Of a stretch of 14,524 nt of DNA, positions 10,201 to 14,524 are shown in pieces (the first letter of the stretch is position 1; every line of letters begins with the position of its first letter). Source of the stretch: Hemicentrotus pulcherrimus (taxonomy: Eukaryota > Echinodermata > Echinoidea > Camarodonta > Strongylocentrotidae); the NCBI GenBank assembly GCA_003118195.1, contig BEXV01000749.1, positions 139,905 to 154,428 of the forward strand, read 5' to 3'. Below the pieces are notes generated by a model. The model did not search any database. It saw only the letters and a list, made by a program, of their open reading frames with translations, and had not been told where the DNA came from. Made by a program: the position numbers and the translations under genes.

Positions 10201-13200
10201 ACATATACTCCACAATATTATAATATAAAAAGCAGGTTTGAAGGCTTTAAATGAAAACTATTGAACATTTAGTGCATTTAAAAAGAAGAAGCAATTAACG
10301 AATGAAGCTGAAGAAGATTTACAGGCAATTCCTTCAACATCTTACCTGATAGTTAACCACTACAGTGCCAAAGAGACCAGCATCTCTTCTGAGTAAGAGT
10401 TGGACAGGGTTATTAATACCCTGAGCTTCATTTACATACAATGGTGATACCTGTAATGATACAAGGAATCAAAGTGGGTACAAAACAGTTATGGGTCGGT
10501 GATCGCACTACAAAATACCTGTAGACCTATGTGTATATATTACACTTACACAGAAGTCTAACATTAGCAGGATGTAAGATAGCGCGGTTAAATCAATGAT
10601 GCATGGTGATCACAAATTTATTGAATAACACTAACAACAACAAATTATTATTCTTAAATTGTTACAACTATCTTCTGTTTGGAACATGGAGCCACCACTC
10701 TTTTGGCTCAAAACAAAGATAAACATGTACCATAATTAACGTTTTATTAACCGCCCTCGTGTATTAACCGCACCCCTGATTATCACCTTTAAAAAAAAAA
10801 AATTAAAAAAAATTGACGGCGGGATTCCAACTCTTGCGGGCAGGTGTAGATTGGGAGCCGAAACCAGCGCCTTAGACCGCGCGGCCATCCTGCACTGATG
10901 CCATAACCTGCAGTTTTTTGTAATGTATAGATTGAAATGGTTTAAAAATGGCGACTTCGCGTGCTGGATGCTTCGCGGCAGGTCCATTAAACGGCCCCTT
11001 CTTTTACTTTTGCAATGCATTGGCACGAACTTAGATCAGACTTAGACTTAGAACTTAGATCGGCAGATGTTATTTTTGGAAGATTATTTGCGTCTTCATG
11101 TCAACGATGCAAGATAAAATTGTCGTTAAAATGTGTGGGAAATGTCCTGTACCATAGTGGTATAGTTATTGTACCGTTTGTAGTCCCATATGTCCAAATT
11201 CGTGCTGGTTTTGACTTACTTTTTTTTGGTGGGGGGGTGTAACATGTATAAACCGCACCCCCGACTTTGAAATTTTTTCAGCGGCAAAAAGGTGCAGTTT
11301 ATACACCATTAATTATGGTACGTTTATGTAACATACATGCTGGAAATGAGCGTGTTTAATACCAAACATTTCAAATGAAGGTTGTATTATAACTACCGGT
11401 ATGTAATTTAAGGATTTTGACATCATAAAAAAAAAATAGAAGTCAATTTACAAATGCAATGGTATCAAAGGTTTACAATTTCACAGGGTAAATGTAATGG
11501 CCTCACAATGCCAATTCTCATAACATACAGACAGTGGGCAAAAATCAATGTAAACCCCGTGTCAATGCAGATGTGTACTCCGTCGTCCACTATCATGTGA
11601 AAGCATTTGCACCTGTCCCTTTAAGTGTAAACAATGTCAATTACATGTAGAGCATAACCCCTCATAGTTCTGACAGTGTGTCCAATATATTAATCAGAGG
11701 ATAGATGTTTTGTTGACACAGTTAGGCTCTTAATAACAGATGGTACTCATTTGATTTACAAAAGTCCAGCTATACATTTACATGTCATAGTATGAAGTAT
11801 TCTCTTCTGGAAATGTTCTATGGTGCAATATCTTCTCCCTCTTCCATTCTATGATGGAAAACTACCGATCTCCTCTCTCCCTATCTTCTCCCTTTTTATA
11901 TTTAATTCATTTTTCTCTTTTCTCTCGTTTTGTTTGTCTCTTTCTCTCTCTTCTTGTTTGCCTCTCTCCATTTACCTCTCACATTCCATTCTACCTTCTA
12001 TTTTTATCTATCATAAAGACAATTAATGGTCTATTAATTACCAGTATGAAAGAGTTTGATATAGAGAGAGGAAGAATTCCACTACTAGTACAGTATGTAT
12101 TATGTAAGCCTATTACATGTATCTGTACCTTTTCACAAGGTGTGACAGCATTCACCTATTATGAAATGATAGGCCAACTGATATGCATATTAAGTTGAAC
12201 TTACCATATCGAATCCAATGATCCCAAAAGCATCATCGCTGTCTTCTATAGTGACCTGAGCCTGGCTGGGGCTCCCGATACTTGCCCCATTGCCTATGAC
12301 TTGTAATGATAACATAAAGATCTCTGCTGGTTCTGGCAGCACATCATCTATTGAGGTGAATGATGCAGTCTCAGAGGAAGAGGTGTCACTCGCTTCAAAT
12401 GTGAGAATCGTTGATTTCTCAAAGAAATCATTGTTTGGATCTTGAATCTGCAAAGGAGGAAAAAATTATTCAAGACTTTAATAATTTCCTACATTGATTT
12501 TTTAAATTTCATTTATGATATATATTTTACCTGGTGAGTATTGTTTATTTCCCTACTAACATATATACAGTATGCCATTTTAAAGTAAGATGTAAAAGAT
12601 TATTTTCCTGCATGACTCATGTGAAAAAATAACCCATTTTTTAATTTTGCCCTTAGACTAACTAAACCGTCTATTCTTCATTTTGGGGATTTACAGCTAC
12701 ATCATATCTGTAACAGTACTCATACGCTACATGTATTTACATTAATAGCTGAGACATTGATAAAGACAAAGTTGAGGGCAGCTCGTGCAATTGGAAAAGG
12801 CATTTGTTTTGTAGAAAATACCAATCAGTGTATATTCTGAGGTCTTGAGAGTCATCACCTGATATTGGCACAGTCTTGCTGAAAGTTACATGCACTCTAA
12901 ACTTTAATGGGTATACATGTAAGGACTACATAACATGTTGCATGGAAGTTTGGTCTTAACACTGTAGCTATTTTTTTTTTTTAATATGAGGTCATTTGAG
13001 AAGCGATGCTTTATAGGAGACACTGTTTGTAGGATATTCTTCCACACTGAAATAGACAAAATAAAAAAGTTCACTTCTTATTTTTCATCTTTACCAGAAC
13101 TCAACTTTGTCTTGAACTCTTCTCTCACCTTTACTGCAACATTGATCTGTTGAGTGCTTGCCCCTGCCTTCTCCACTCTAACATTAGCTACACTACCCTC

Positions 13201-13308
13201 TGCTATACTGACTGCTGTGTCTTGGAACCTTATTGTCTGAGCTTGGGTTAGGGCCACTGATGCTGCCAGCGCCAGCAGCAACAGAACCCCATGGACATTA
13301 AACGGCAT
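466..13308 (-). CDS. ADGRV1: adhesion GPCR V1 (ADGRV1/VLGR1) orthologue, N-terminal part, 12 coding exons
   Basis: Spliced model (minus strand, 5' to 3'): 13308-13129, 12447-12205, 10450-10346, 9903-9790, 8931-7938, 6741-6440, 5866-5728, 3771-3023, 2690-2567, 2127-1867, 1411-1279, 686-466. Every junction is GT-AG and every phase matches, giving 3565 coding bases. The product starts with a signal peptide (residues 1 to about 23) followed by Calx-beta domains at about 25-131, 136-250, 252-371, 375-488, 491-625 (degenerate), 625-745, 748-860, 863-978, 980-1090 and a partial one from 1093. Repeated DDxxPExxExF and NDDPxG motifs mark the calcium-binding loops. Motifs such as DDAFGIIGF, NDSPLRF, DSDDVYG and AIANGEIGF sit in the same order as I recall from vertebrate ADGRV1. 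In vertebrates this is a very large membrane receptor forming fibrous links in hair cells and photoreceptors. The gene is incomplete: it leaves the window at the left edge. Confidence 0.93.
687..1278 (-). other. ADGRV1 intron (592 nt)
   Basis: Apart from the pyrimidine tract next to its donor I see only AT-rich unique-looking sequence. Confidence 0.8.
1184..1267 (+). repeat. 84-nt pure pyrimidine tract: C12, (TTC)n and (CT)~22
   Basis: An unbroken pyrimidine run: twelve Cs, TTTTC, several TTC units, then about 22 CT units (about 1220-1264). It lies in the 592-nt intron between the exons ending at 1279 and starting at 686. In the transcript it is a GA/GAA/G purine tract starting 11 nt after the donor. 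Length and purity give it triplex (H-DNA) potential. Confidence 0.95.
1279..1411 (-). CDS. ADGRV1: ADGRV1 exon: end of Calx-beta 9, start of 10
   Basis: Codes the end of codon 1071 to residue 1114 plus two bases (133 nt, phase 1 in, phase 2 out). Acceptor TATCCATTACAG. It holds EANDDPGGVFSFLEP, the standard inter-domain junction, then VVTNEESVLNF. The donor is TGT|GTAAGT; phase 2 is required by the next exon. The intron runs into an 84-nt polypurine tract (in the transcript) only 11 nt after the exon edge. Confidence 0.9.
1412..1866 (-). other. ADGRV1 intron (455 nt)
   Basis: AT-rich, no repeat or extra exon recognised. Donor GTTAGA, acceptor TATCCATTACAG. Confidence 0.75.
1867..2127 (-). 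CDS. ADGRV1: ADGRV1 exon: most of Calx-beta 9
   Basis: Codes the end of codon 984 to residue 1070 plus one base (261 nt, phase 1 in and out). Acceptor TTTTCCTCTCCAG, donor TTG|GTTAGA (weaker than its neighbours, but the phase and protein fit). It contains VNEPGSVNLTVRR, GDFAETSGQLSF and the calcium-loop motif DDTEPEDSETF. NVT (987-989) and NLT (997-999) are possible glycosylation sites. Confidence 0.92.
2128..2566 (-). other. ADGRV1 intron (439 nt)
   Basis: AT-rich, nothing further recognised. Strong pyrimidine-rich acceptor at its 3' end. Confidence 0.75.
2567..2690 (-). CDS. ADGRV1: ADGRV1 exon: end of Calx-beta 8
   Basis: Codes residues 943-983 plus one base (124 nt, phase 0 in, phase 1 out). 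Acceptor TTTCTTCCTAG, donor AAG|GTGAGT. It begins IPEGSESFTITV, completing the loop motif begun by NDQ in the previous exon, and ends NKNDDAVFFE, the link into domain 9. Confidence 0.92.
2691..3022 (-). other. ADGRV1 intron (332 nt)
   Basis: Joins ARNDQ to IPEGSE, cutting the calcium-loop motif. The intron opens with a continuing frame of about 40 codons before a stop, so retention would truncate the protein. Nothing else recognised. Confidence 0.75.
3023..3771 (-). CDS. ADGRV1: ADGRV1 large exon: end of Calx-beta 6, all of 7, most of 8
   Basis: Codes the end of codon 693 to residue 942 (749 nt, phase 1 in, phase 0 out). Acceptor CAACATCTAG, donor CAG|GTATAT. It finishes domain 6 (LPDELAETDEMF ... 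ENDNPGG), spans domain 7 (SFEFSSSTAGPYTITEGG ... ADDIPELDETF ... GNDDPYG) and runs through domain 8 up to ARNDQ. The loop of domain 6 (LPDELAETDE) lacks the usual DD-x-IPE form; that of domain 7 is canonical. Reading past the donor continues open for about 40 codons before a stop, but the next exon fits the domain exactly. Confidence 0.95.
3772..5727 (-). other. ADGRV1 intron (1956 nt), mostly minisatellite
   Basis: The longest intron in the window; about 1.34 kb of it is the 61-bp tandem array. The flanks (3772-4121 and 5464-5727) are AT-rich with no recognised element. Confidence 0.85.
4122..5463. repeat. 61-bp minisatellite, 22 tandem copies
   Basis: Each unit starts CTCAAGAATGGACTGG and contains GGCCTTTGTTGAATACC and CAATCAATGTATGCCAC. 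The start of the motif recurs every 61 bases from 4122 to 5403. Copies 5-20 look identical. Copy 1 has TTTGATGAA instead of TTTGTTGAA; copies 2-4 share AAATTAGGG in place of AAGTTGGGG; copies 21-22 share GGGGTCTTT, and copy 21 has GTATACCAC. A period of 61 rotates the frame and no long ORF crosses the array, so it is not coding. Confidence 0.98.
5728..5866 (-). CDS. ADGRV1: ADGRV1 exon: middle of Calx-beta 6
   Basis: Codes residues 647-692 plus one base of codon 693 (139 nt, phase 0 in, phase 1 out). Acceptor TTGTACATTCAG, donor CAG|GTGAGA. It starts LSLNLTREGTSGEAIVLWRI and ends in the NGSVTFAPG turn that precedes the calcium loop strand. NLT (650-652) and NGS (685-687) are possible N-glycosylation sites. 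Confidence 0.9.
5867..6439 (-). other. ADGRV1 intron (573 nt)
   Basis: AT-rich, with no repeat, RNA gene or extra exon recognised. Confidence 0.75.
6440..6741 (-). CDS. ADGRV1: ADGRV1 exon: rest of degenerate Calx-beta 5, start of 6
   Basis: Codes the last two bases of codon 546 to residue 646 (302 nt). Acceptor CCTCACTTAG, donor GAA|GTGAGT. The position that normally holds DDxxPExxExF reads RANAFLSLGAQF, so the acidic calcium ligands of that loop are missing. As I recall, vertebrate ADGRV1 carries a similarly altered loop here, so this looks inherited rather than decayed. A proline-rich stretch (PTPILPPTSP, 595-604) follows, then AIANGEIGFNM, which opens domain 6. Confidence 0.9.
7040..7620. 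repeat. four ~148-bp tandem units with DR1 motifs
   Basis: TGACCTTTGACC occurs at 7053, 7196, 7347 and 7496, spaced 143, 151 and 149 bases apart. Each is followed by AATC(T)AATCAG(T/C)TCAT, AAGATACATAC-type, GGAATCCATCAA and GTTCTTGAGA blocks. Units differ by scattered substitutions and small indels, so they are older than the 61-bp array. Confidence 0.9.
7674..7703. repeat. terminal hairpin of the DR1-bearing repeat
   Basis: ATGCCTCC(G)GCTAC - TTT - GTAGCGGAGGCAT: a 13-bp stem with one bulged G and a 3-nt loop. Confidence 0.85.
7938..8931 (-). CDS. ADGRV1: ADGRV1 large exon: end of Calx-beta 2, all of 3 and 4, start of 5
   Basis: Codes residues 215-545 plus the first base of codon 546 (994 nt, phase 0 in, phase 1 out). 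Acceptor TTCGGCACAG, donor AAA|GTAAGT. It completes domain 2 (VPENEEVF ... QENDSP), then spans domain 3 (LRFAQPLYIFDED ... PDSIPELSE ... LANDDHNG) and domain 4 (VLSFNSSGS ... SQDSIPEEAE ... RDSDDVYG) without an intron, and opens domain 5 (VLQFSSDSDQ). It is the largest exon in the window. Confidence 0.95.
9041..9576. mobile_element. 536-bp segment bounded by 24-bp inverted repeats
   Basis: Bases 9041-9064 and 9553-9576 are inverted copies matching at 23 of 24 positions (core ACTATGTCCCTTTTGCAG). This is the layout of a small DNA transposon or captured segment, but no target duplication is evident. It carries a minus-strand open frame filling most of its length. Confidence 0.6.
9200..9574 (-). 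CDS. uncharacterised 124-codon open frame inside the inverted-repeat element
   Basis: Open from just after a TAA at 9577-9575 to the stop at 9200, starting RYYVPFAGPKNEKVKFQWHL; the first ATG is further in (residues KMSLNG). The composition looks protein-like (aromatic and hydrophobic residues alternate with charged ones, as in GRTFYAAQIFNQFNFGRYKKW) and is unusually long for this AT-rich intron. Same strand as the host gene. I recognise no family. It could be a transposon-gene remnant, a captured exon or a chance frame. TTTACAG|GTAATT at its 3' part resembles a donor. Confidence 0.3.
   Translation of the reverse strand, partial: RYYVPFAGPKNEKVKFQWHLKDNTNLELPLKKWGLKMSLNGNIMTISCLIDLGAIEPISNSLDFQTIVPHGRTFYAAQIFNQFNFGRYKKWVIDVDKFFTGNFMYVITKEEEKASQSLNTDNSV
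9790..9903 (-). CDS. ADGRV1: ADGRV1 exon: middle of Calx-beta 2
   Basis: Codes residues 177-214 (38 codons, phase 0 both sides). Acceptor CCTAATTGCAG, donor CAG|GTAAAC. It contains NDLSPVASSVTFQEGDSS, the typical strand before the calcium loop, and ends at LADQ. The intron therefore cuts the loop motif just before VPENEEVF in the next exon. Confidence 0.87.
9904..10345 (-). other. ADGRV1 intron (442 nt)
   Basis: AT-rich, nothing recognised. Confidence 0.75.
10346..10450 (-). CDS. ADGRV1: ADGRV1 exon: N-terminal strands of Calx-beta 2
   Basis: Codes residues 142-176 (35 codons, phase 0 both sides), beginning VSPLYVNEAQG and ending TVVVNYQ. It is too short to stand out as an ORF. It was found from its acceptor (ATCATTACAG), its donor (CAG|GTAAGA) and the fit to the strands that follow GIIGFDM. 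The NE pair in LYVNEAQ is the usual acidic position at the start of a Calx-beta domain. Confidence 0.87.
10727..11321. mobile_element. 595-bp MITE-like element with perfect 13-bp inverted ends
   Basis: GTACCATAATTAA at 10727-10739 is exactly inverted at 11309-11321. A subterminal motif TAT(T/A)AACCGCACC recurs at 10759-10774 and 11244-11259, and inverted, slightly changed, at 11291-11307. No transposase frame fits inside, so it would be non-autonomous. The interior holds a tRNA-like segment and poly(A)-rich runs, which suggests a composite origin. Superfamily not assigned. Confidence 0.7.
10813..10896 (-). pseudogene. tRNA-Leu-like segment (degenerate tRNA or SINE head)
   Basis: On the minus strand GCAGGATGGCC and GCGGTCTAAGGCGC (10868-10893) follow the acceptor/D-arm region (A box) of eukaryotic tRNA-Leu. 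GAGTTGGAATCCC (10821-10833) is close to a B box, with one core C changed to G. The acceptor, anticodon and T stems do not pair properly, so it is not a working tRNA. The A/A-T-rich run on its 3' side fits a tRNA-derived SINE head. Confidence 0.55.
11824..12000 (+). repeat. pyrimidine-rich low-complexity stretch
   Basis: Imperfect CT/TTC-rich sequence, interrupted by purines; purine-rich in the ADGRV1 transcript. It explains the low-complexity frames seen here, which are not coding. Confidence 0.7.
12205..12447 (-). CDS. ADGRV1: ADGRV1 exon: rest of Calx-beta 1
   Basis: Codes residues 61-141 (81 codons, phase 0 both sides). Acceptor TCCTCCTTTGCAG, donor ATG|GTAAGT. It contains the calcium-loop motif DDVLPEPAEIF (residues 94-104) and the end-of-domain linker EDSDDAFG, then begins the second domain with IIGFDM. 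The preceding intron is 681 nt, the following one 1754 nt. Confidence 0.9.
12448..13128 (-). other. ADGRV1 intron (681 nt)
   Basis: AT-rich. Contains a single short match to the core of the 61-bp minisatellite unit at 12817-12833; otherwise nothing recognised. Confidence 0.75.
13129..13308 (-). CDS. ADGRV1: ADGRV1 first coding exon: signal peptide and start of Calx-beta 1
   Basis: Codes residues 1-60. The start MPFNVHG is chosen because it is followed directly by a hydrophobic core (VLLLLALAASVAL, residues 8-20) and a plausible cleavage site near TQA|QT, giving a normal ~23-residue signal peptide. The mature protein opens with TIRF, the first strand of a Calx-beta domain. The ATG has A at -3. 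It lies 8 nt inside an apparent acceptor (TTGTCTTGCAG, exon edge 13316), so a non-coding or alternative upstream exon is likely. Donor AAG|GTGAGA, phase 0. Confidence 0.88.
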
Positions 13309-13316
13309 GCTGTAAT

Positions 13317-13585
13317 CTGCAAGACAAATGAAGTTTTGGTTACTCAAACATATGTACAAGCTTATGTAGGATAGCATTTTACAAAAGATGGCTCTAAAAC
13401 GCTTTCATATTTCCGATCCGCTCATTGGCGATGCAAAAAACAGATTCCCTAAGGATTTTCTTCTGGCAACATTGTACTTTGTACAGAGACTTTCACGTTG
13501 GGAGCGATAAATCCTCAGGGAGACGGACAACCTTTAAAAATAGACGGTATGGAAGGACAGAACTGAGCCAGACAAACTTACCAAG
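13317..13585. promoter_or_regulatory. candidate compact bidirectional promoter
   Basis: Lies between the acceptor edge of the first ADGRV1 coding exon and the ATG of the divergent plus-strand frame. It holds an inverted CCAAT box (ATTGG near 13423), AAGATGGC (near 13386, YY1-like) and TTAAAAATAG (13534-13543), which fits both a TATA-like element about 50 nt upstream of the plus ATG and the MEF2 consensus. No start site can be proven from sequence. Confidence 0.35.
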
Positions 13586-13657
13586 ATGAAGACACCCAAC
13601 TATGAGAAGGAAGAAAATGCAATTGAACTGGAAGCCCGACTGCTGAGAACACAGCAT
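13582..13657 (-). other. ADGRV1: candidate upstream ADGRV1 exon (UTR or alternative start)
   Basis: A strong donor CTTG|GTAAGT lies at 13581 and would splice to the acceptor at 13317 across a 265-nt intron. An ATG at 13657 (A at -3) opens 25 codons that continue in frame through DYS into MPFNVHG, adding 28 residues with their own hydrophobic stretch (CIFFLLIVG). Caution: this is the antisense of the plus-strand coding candidate, and antisense of charged codons tends to read as hydrophobic. I favour MPFNVHG as the main start. Confidence 0.3.
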
Positions 13658-13673
13658 TCTTCCAGAATCTCGG
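13586..13673 (+). CDS. divergent gene, first coding exon (unrecognised protein)
   Basis: ATG with A at -3, then MKTPNYEKEENAIELEARLL and RTQHSSRIS: charged, helix-prone, good codon variety. The donor G|GTAAAG (phase 1) at 13674 pairs with an acceptor at 14460, and the phase matches. Head-to-head with ADGRV1. Read without splicing, the frame runs on to a stop at 13790-13792 through a Gly-Lys/Gly-Asn repeat. I do not recognise the family; as far as I recall it does not start like LYSMD3, the divergent neighbour of human ADGRV1. Confidence 0.5.
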
Positions 13674-13708
13674 GTAAAGGTAATGGTAAAGGTAATGGTA
13701 AAGGTAAA
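13673..13708 (+). repeat. six GGTAAA/GGTAAT hexamers
   Basis: GGTAAA and GGTAAT alternate, ending with two GGTAAA. The candidate donor of the divergent gene is the first of these, and each hexamer contains the same G|GTAAW donor core. Confidence 0.95.
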
Positions 13709-14460
13709 CTGGGGTTATTTTATTACGCGGAATCTGTTTTTCGCAACGCCAGCGCGCGGTTCGAGAACCCGAAACCCGCAGAGAGCCAATAAAAAAACCT
13801 CCGCATTTTCAAACAATCCTCATTTATTAGGACGCGATTTGGCACAGCGCTCTTAATTCACAATCAGTTTTGAGTGCACCGACAGGGCTCTATTCAAATC
13901 ACTATACCGCGGCTATTTTTAGAGCTTACATCATGAATACGGTATCGATTGACACATGGGGTAATTCCACTTCGTATCGATCTTCAAGATTTTTTGCGAT
14001 GATCAGAACCGGAGCTACGAGCAACTAAAGCAACTAAAGCGACTAAATATTCAAAGCGTCTGATGTCAACGAAGGAACGTAAGTACGTTTTTGAATTATA
14101 TATCTCACGATAGAATATTTATTTACTTACCTGCATATGAAATATATGGGTGATTTGATTAAAGAATGTTTTTAAACTCTGAAACGTTCACGATGTGTGC
14201 CAAGAAAAAATTGACCGCAAAAAGTTTGTGCACAGTGACAATTTTTCATGGGGCTGCACTGGTGTTGTGTAATGCAGCCGTCATGTGCGCATTTTTCCGC
14301 TTGCCAATATGGGTTAAAAAAAGGTCACAAGTTGTCAAGCAACCCTTGGGGGACCAAAAATGGGTTTGTTTTTTTTTGTTTTCATCAACACAAAATTGGG
14401 CTCTAAATCTGAAAAATACTTGAAATAAATCTCATTTTATGGTACCCATATTTCTTACAG
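13674..14460 (+). other. candidate intron of the divergent gene (787 nt)
   Basis: Contains the GGTAAW hexamers, a CCAAT box (13786-13790), a 9-bp triplet repeat (14021-14047), a plus-strand donor-like AAC|GTAAGT (near 14079) and a minus-strand donor-like CAG|GTAAGT (at 14130). Alternative first exons on either strand are possible but unproven. Confidence 0.4.
14021..14047 (+). repeat. three 9-bp tandem copies GC(A/G)ACTAAA
   Basis: GCAACTAAA twice, then GCGACTAAA, without gaps. Function unknown; in the upstream region of ADGRV1 and the candidate intron of the divergent gene. Confidence 0.9.
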
Positions 14461-14524
14461 ACATGCGTAAGATACTCGATTTTTCAGATTTGGGTAGCGG
14501 GACCGCCGATTGCATCGCTAAAAT
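14461..14524 (+). CDS. divergent gene, second exon, cut by window edge
   Basis: Acceptor CCCATATTTCTTACAG, then AC completes the split codon (Asp) and the frame reads MRKILDFSDLGSGTADCIAK to the edge with no stop. Phase agreement with the exon at 13586-13673 is the main support. If that exon were wrong, this ATG could itself be a start. Function unknown. Confidence 0.45.

Larger units (their letters stand above)
10451..12204 (-). other. ADGRV1 intron (1754 nt)
   Basis: Contains the 595-bp element (10727-11321). The rest, 11322-12204, is AT-rich with a pyrimidine-rich stretch at about 11824-12000 and no gene recognised. Confidence 0.8.

Noticed and set aside
10813..10896. functional tRNA-Leu gene
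   Set aside because: Acceptor, anticodon and T stems do not pair and the B box is altered.
10736..11026. 96-codon minus-strand frame across the MITE-like element
   Set aside because: Crosses the tRNA-like segment and a poly(A/T) run; no transposase motifs.
11851..12198. 115-codon plus-strand frame
   Set aside because: Arises from a pyrimidine-rich low-complexity stretch; Ser/Leu/Phe-biased and antisense to the intron.

Overview
The window is eukaryotic, intron-rich and AT-rich. It most likely comes from a marine invertebrate deuterostome, with an echinoderm such as a sea urchin as best guess. The evidence is canonical GT-AG introns, signal-peptide and extracellular repeat exons of an animal adhesion GPCR, and repeats of a style common in marine invertebrate genomes. 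The species itself cannot be read from the sequence.

Minus strand, about 466-13308: the 5' part of an ADGRV1 (VLGR1/GPR98/MASS1) orthologue. Twelve coding exons join in phase to give a signal peptide followed by nine complete Calx-beta domains and part of a tenth (1188 codons plus one base, running off the left edge). The order of domains and many short motifs follow the N-terminus of vertebrate ADGRV1, the giant calcium-binding adhesion receptor of ankle links and photoreceptor periciliary links (Usher syndrome 2C gene). The 7TM and EAR/LamG-like parts are outside the window.

Introns hold most of the unusual DNA: a 22-copy, 61-bp minisatellite (4122-5463); an ~800-bp repeat with four near-identical ~148-bp units, each carrying a DR1 nuclear-receptor motif (6888-7706); an inverted-repeat-bounded 536-bp element holding a 124-codon open frame (9041-9576); a 595-bp element with perfect 13-bp inverted ends and a tRNA-Leu-like segment (10727-11321); and an 84-nt pure pyrimidine tract abutting a splice donor (1184-1267).

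Plus strand, 13586 to the right edge: a probable divergent gene. Two exons (13586-13673 and 14461-14524+) join in frame into a charged, helical-looking N-terminus that I do not recognise. Its first donor lies at the head of six tandem GGTAAW hexamers, each a potential donor that would keep frame. The two genes would share a compact bidirectional promoter of roughly 270 bp (13317-13585).
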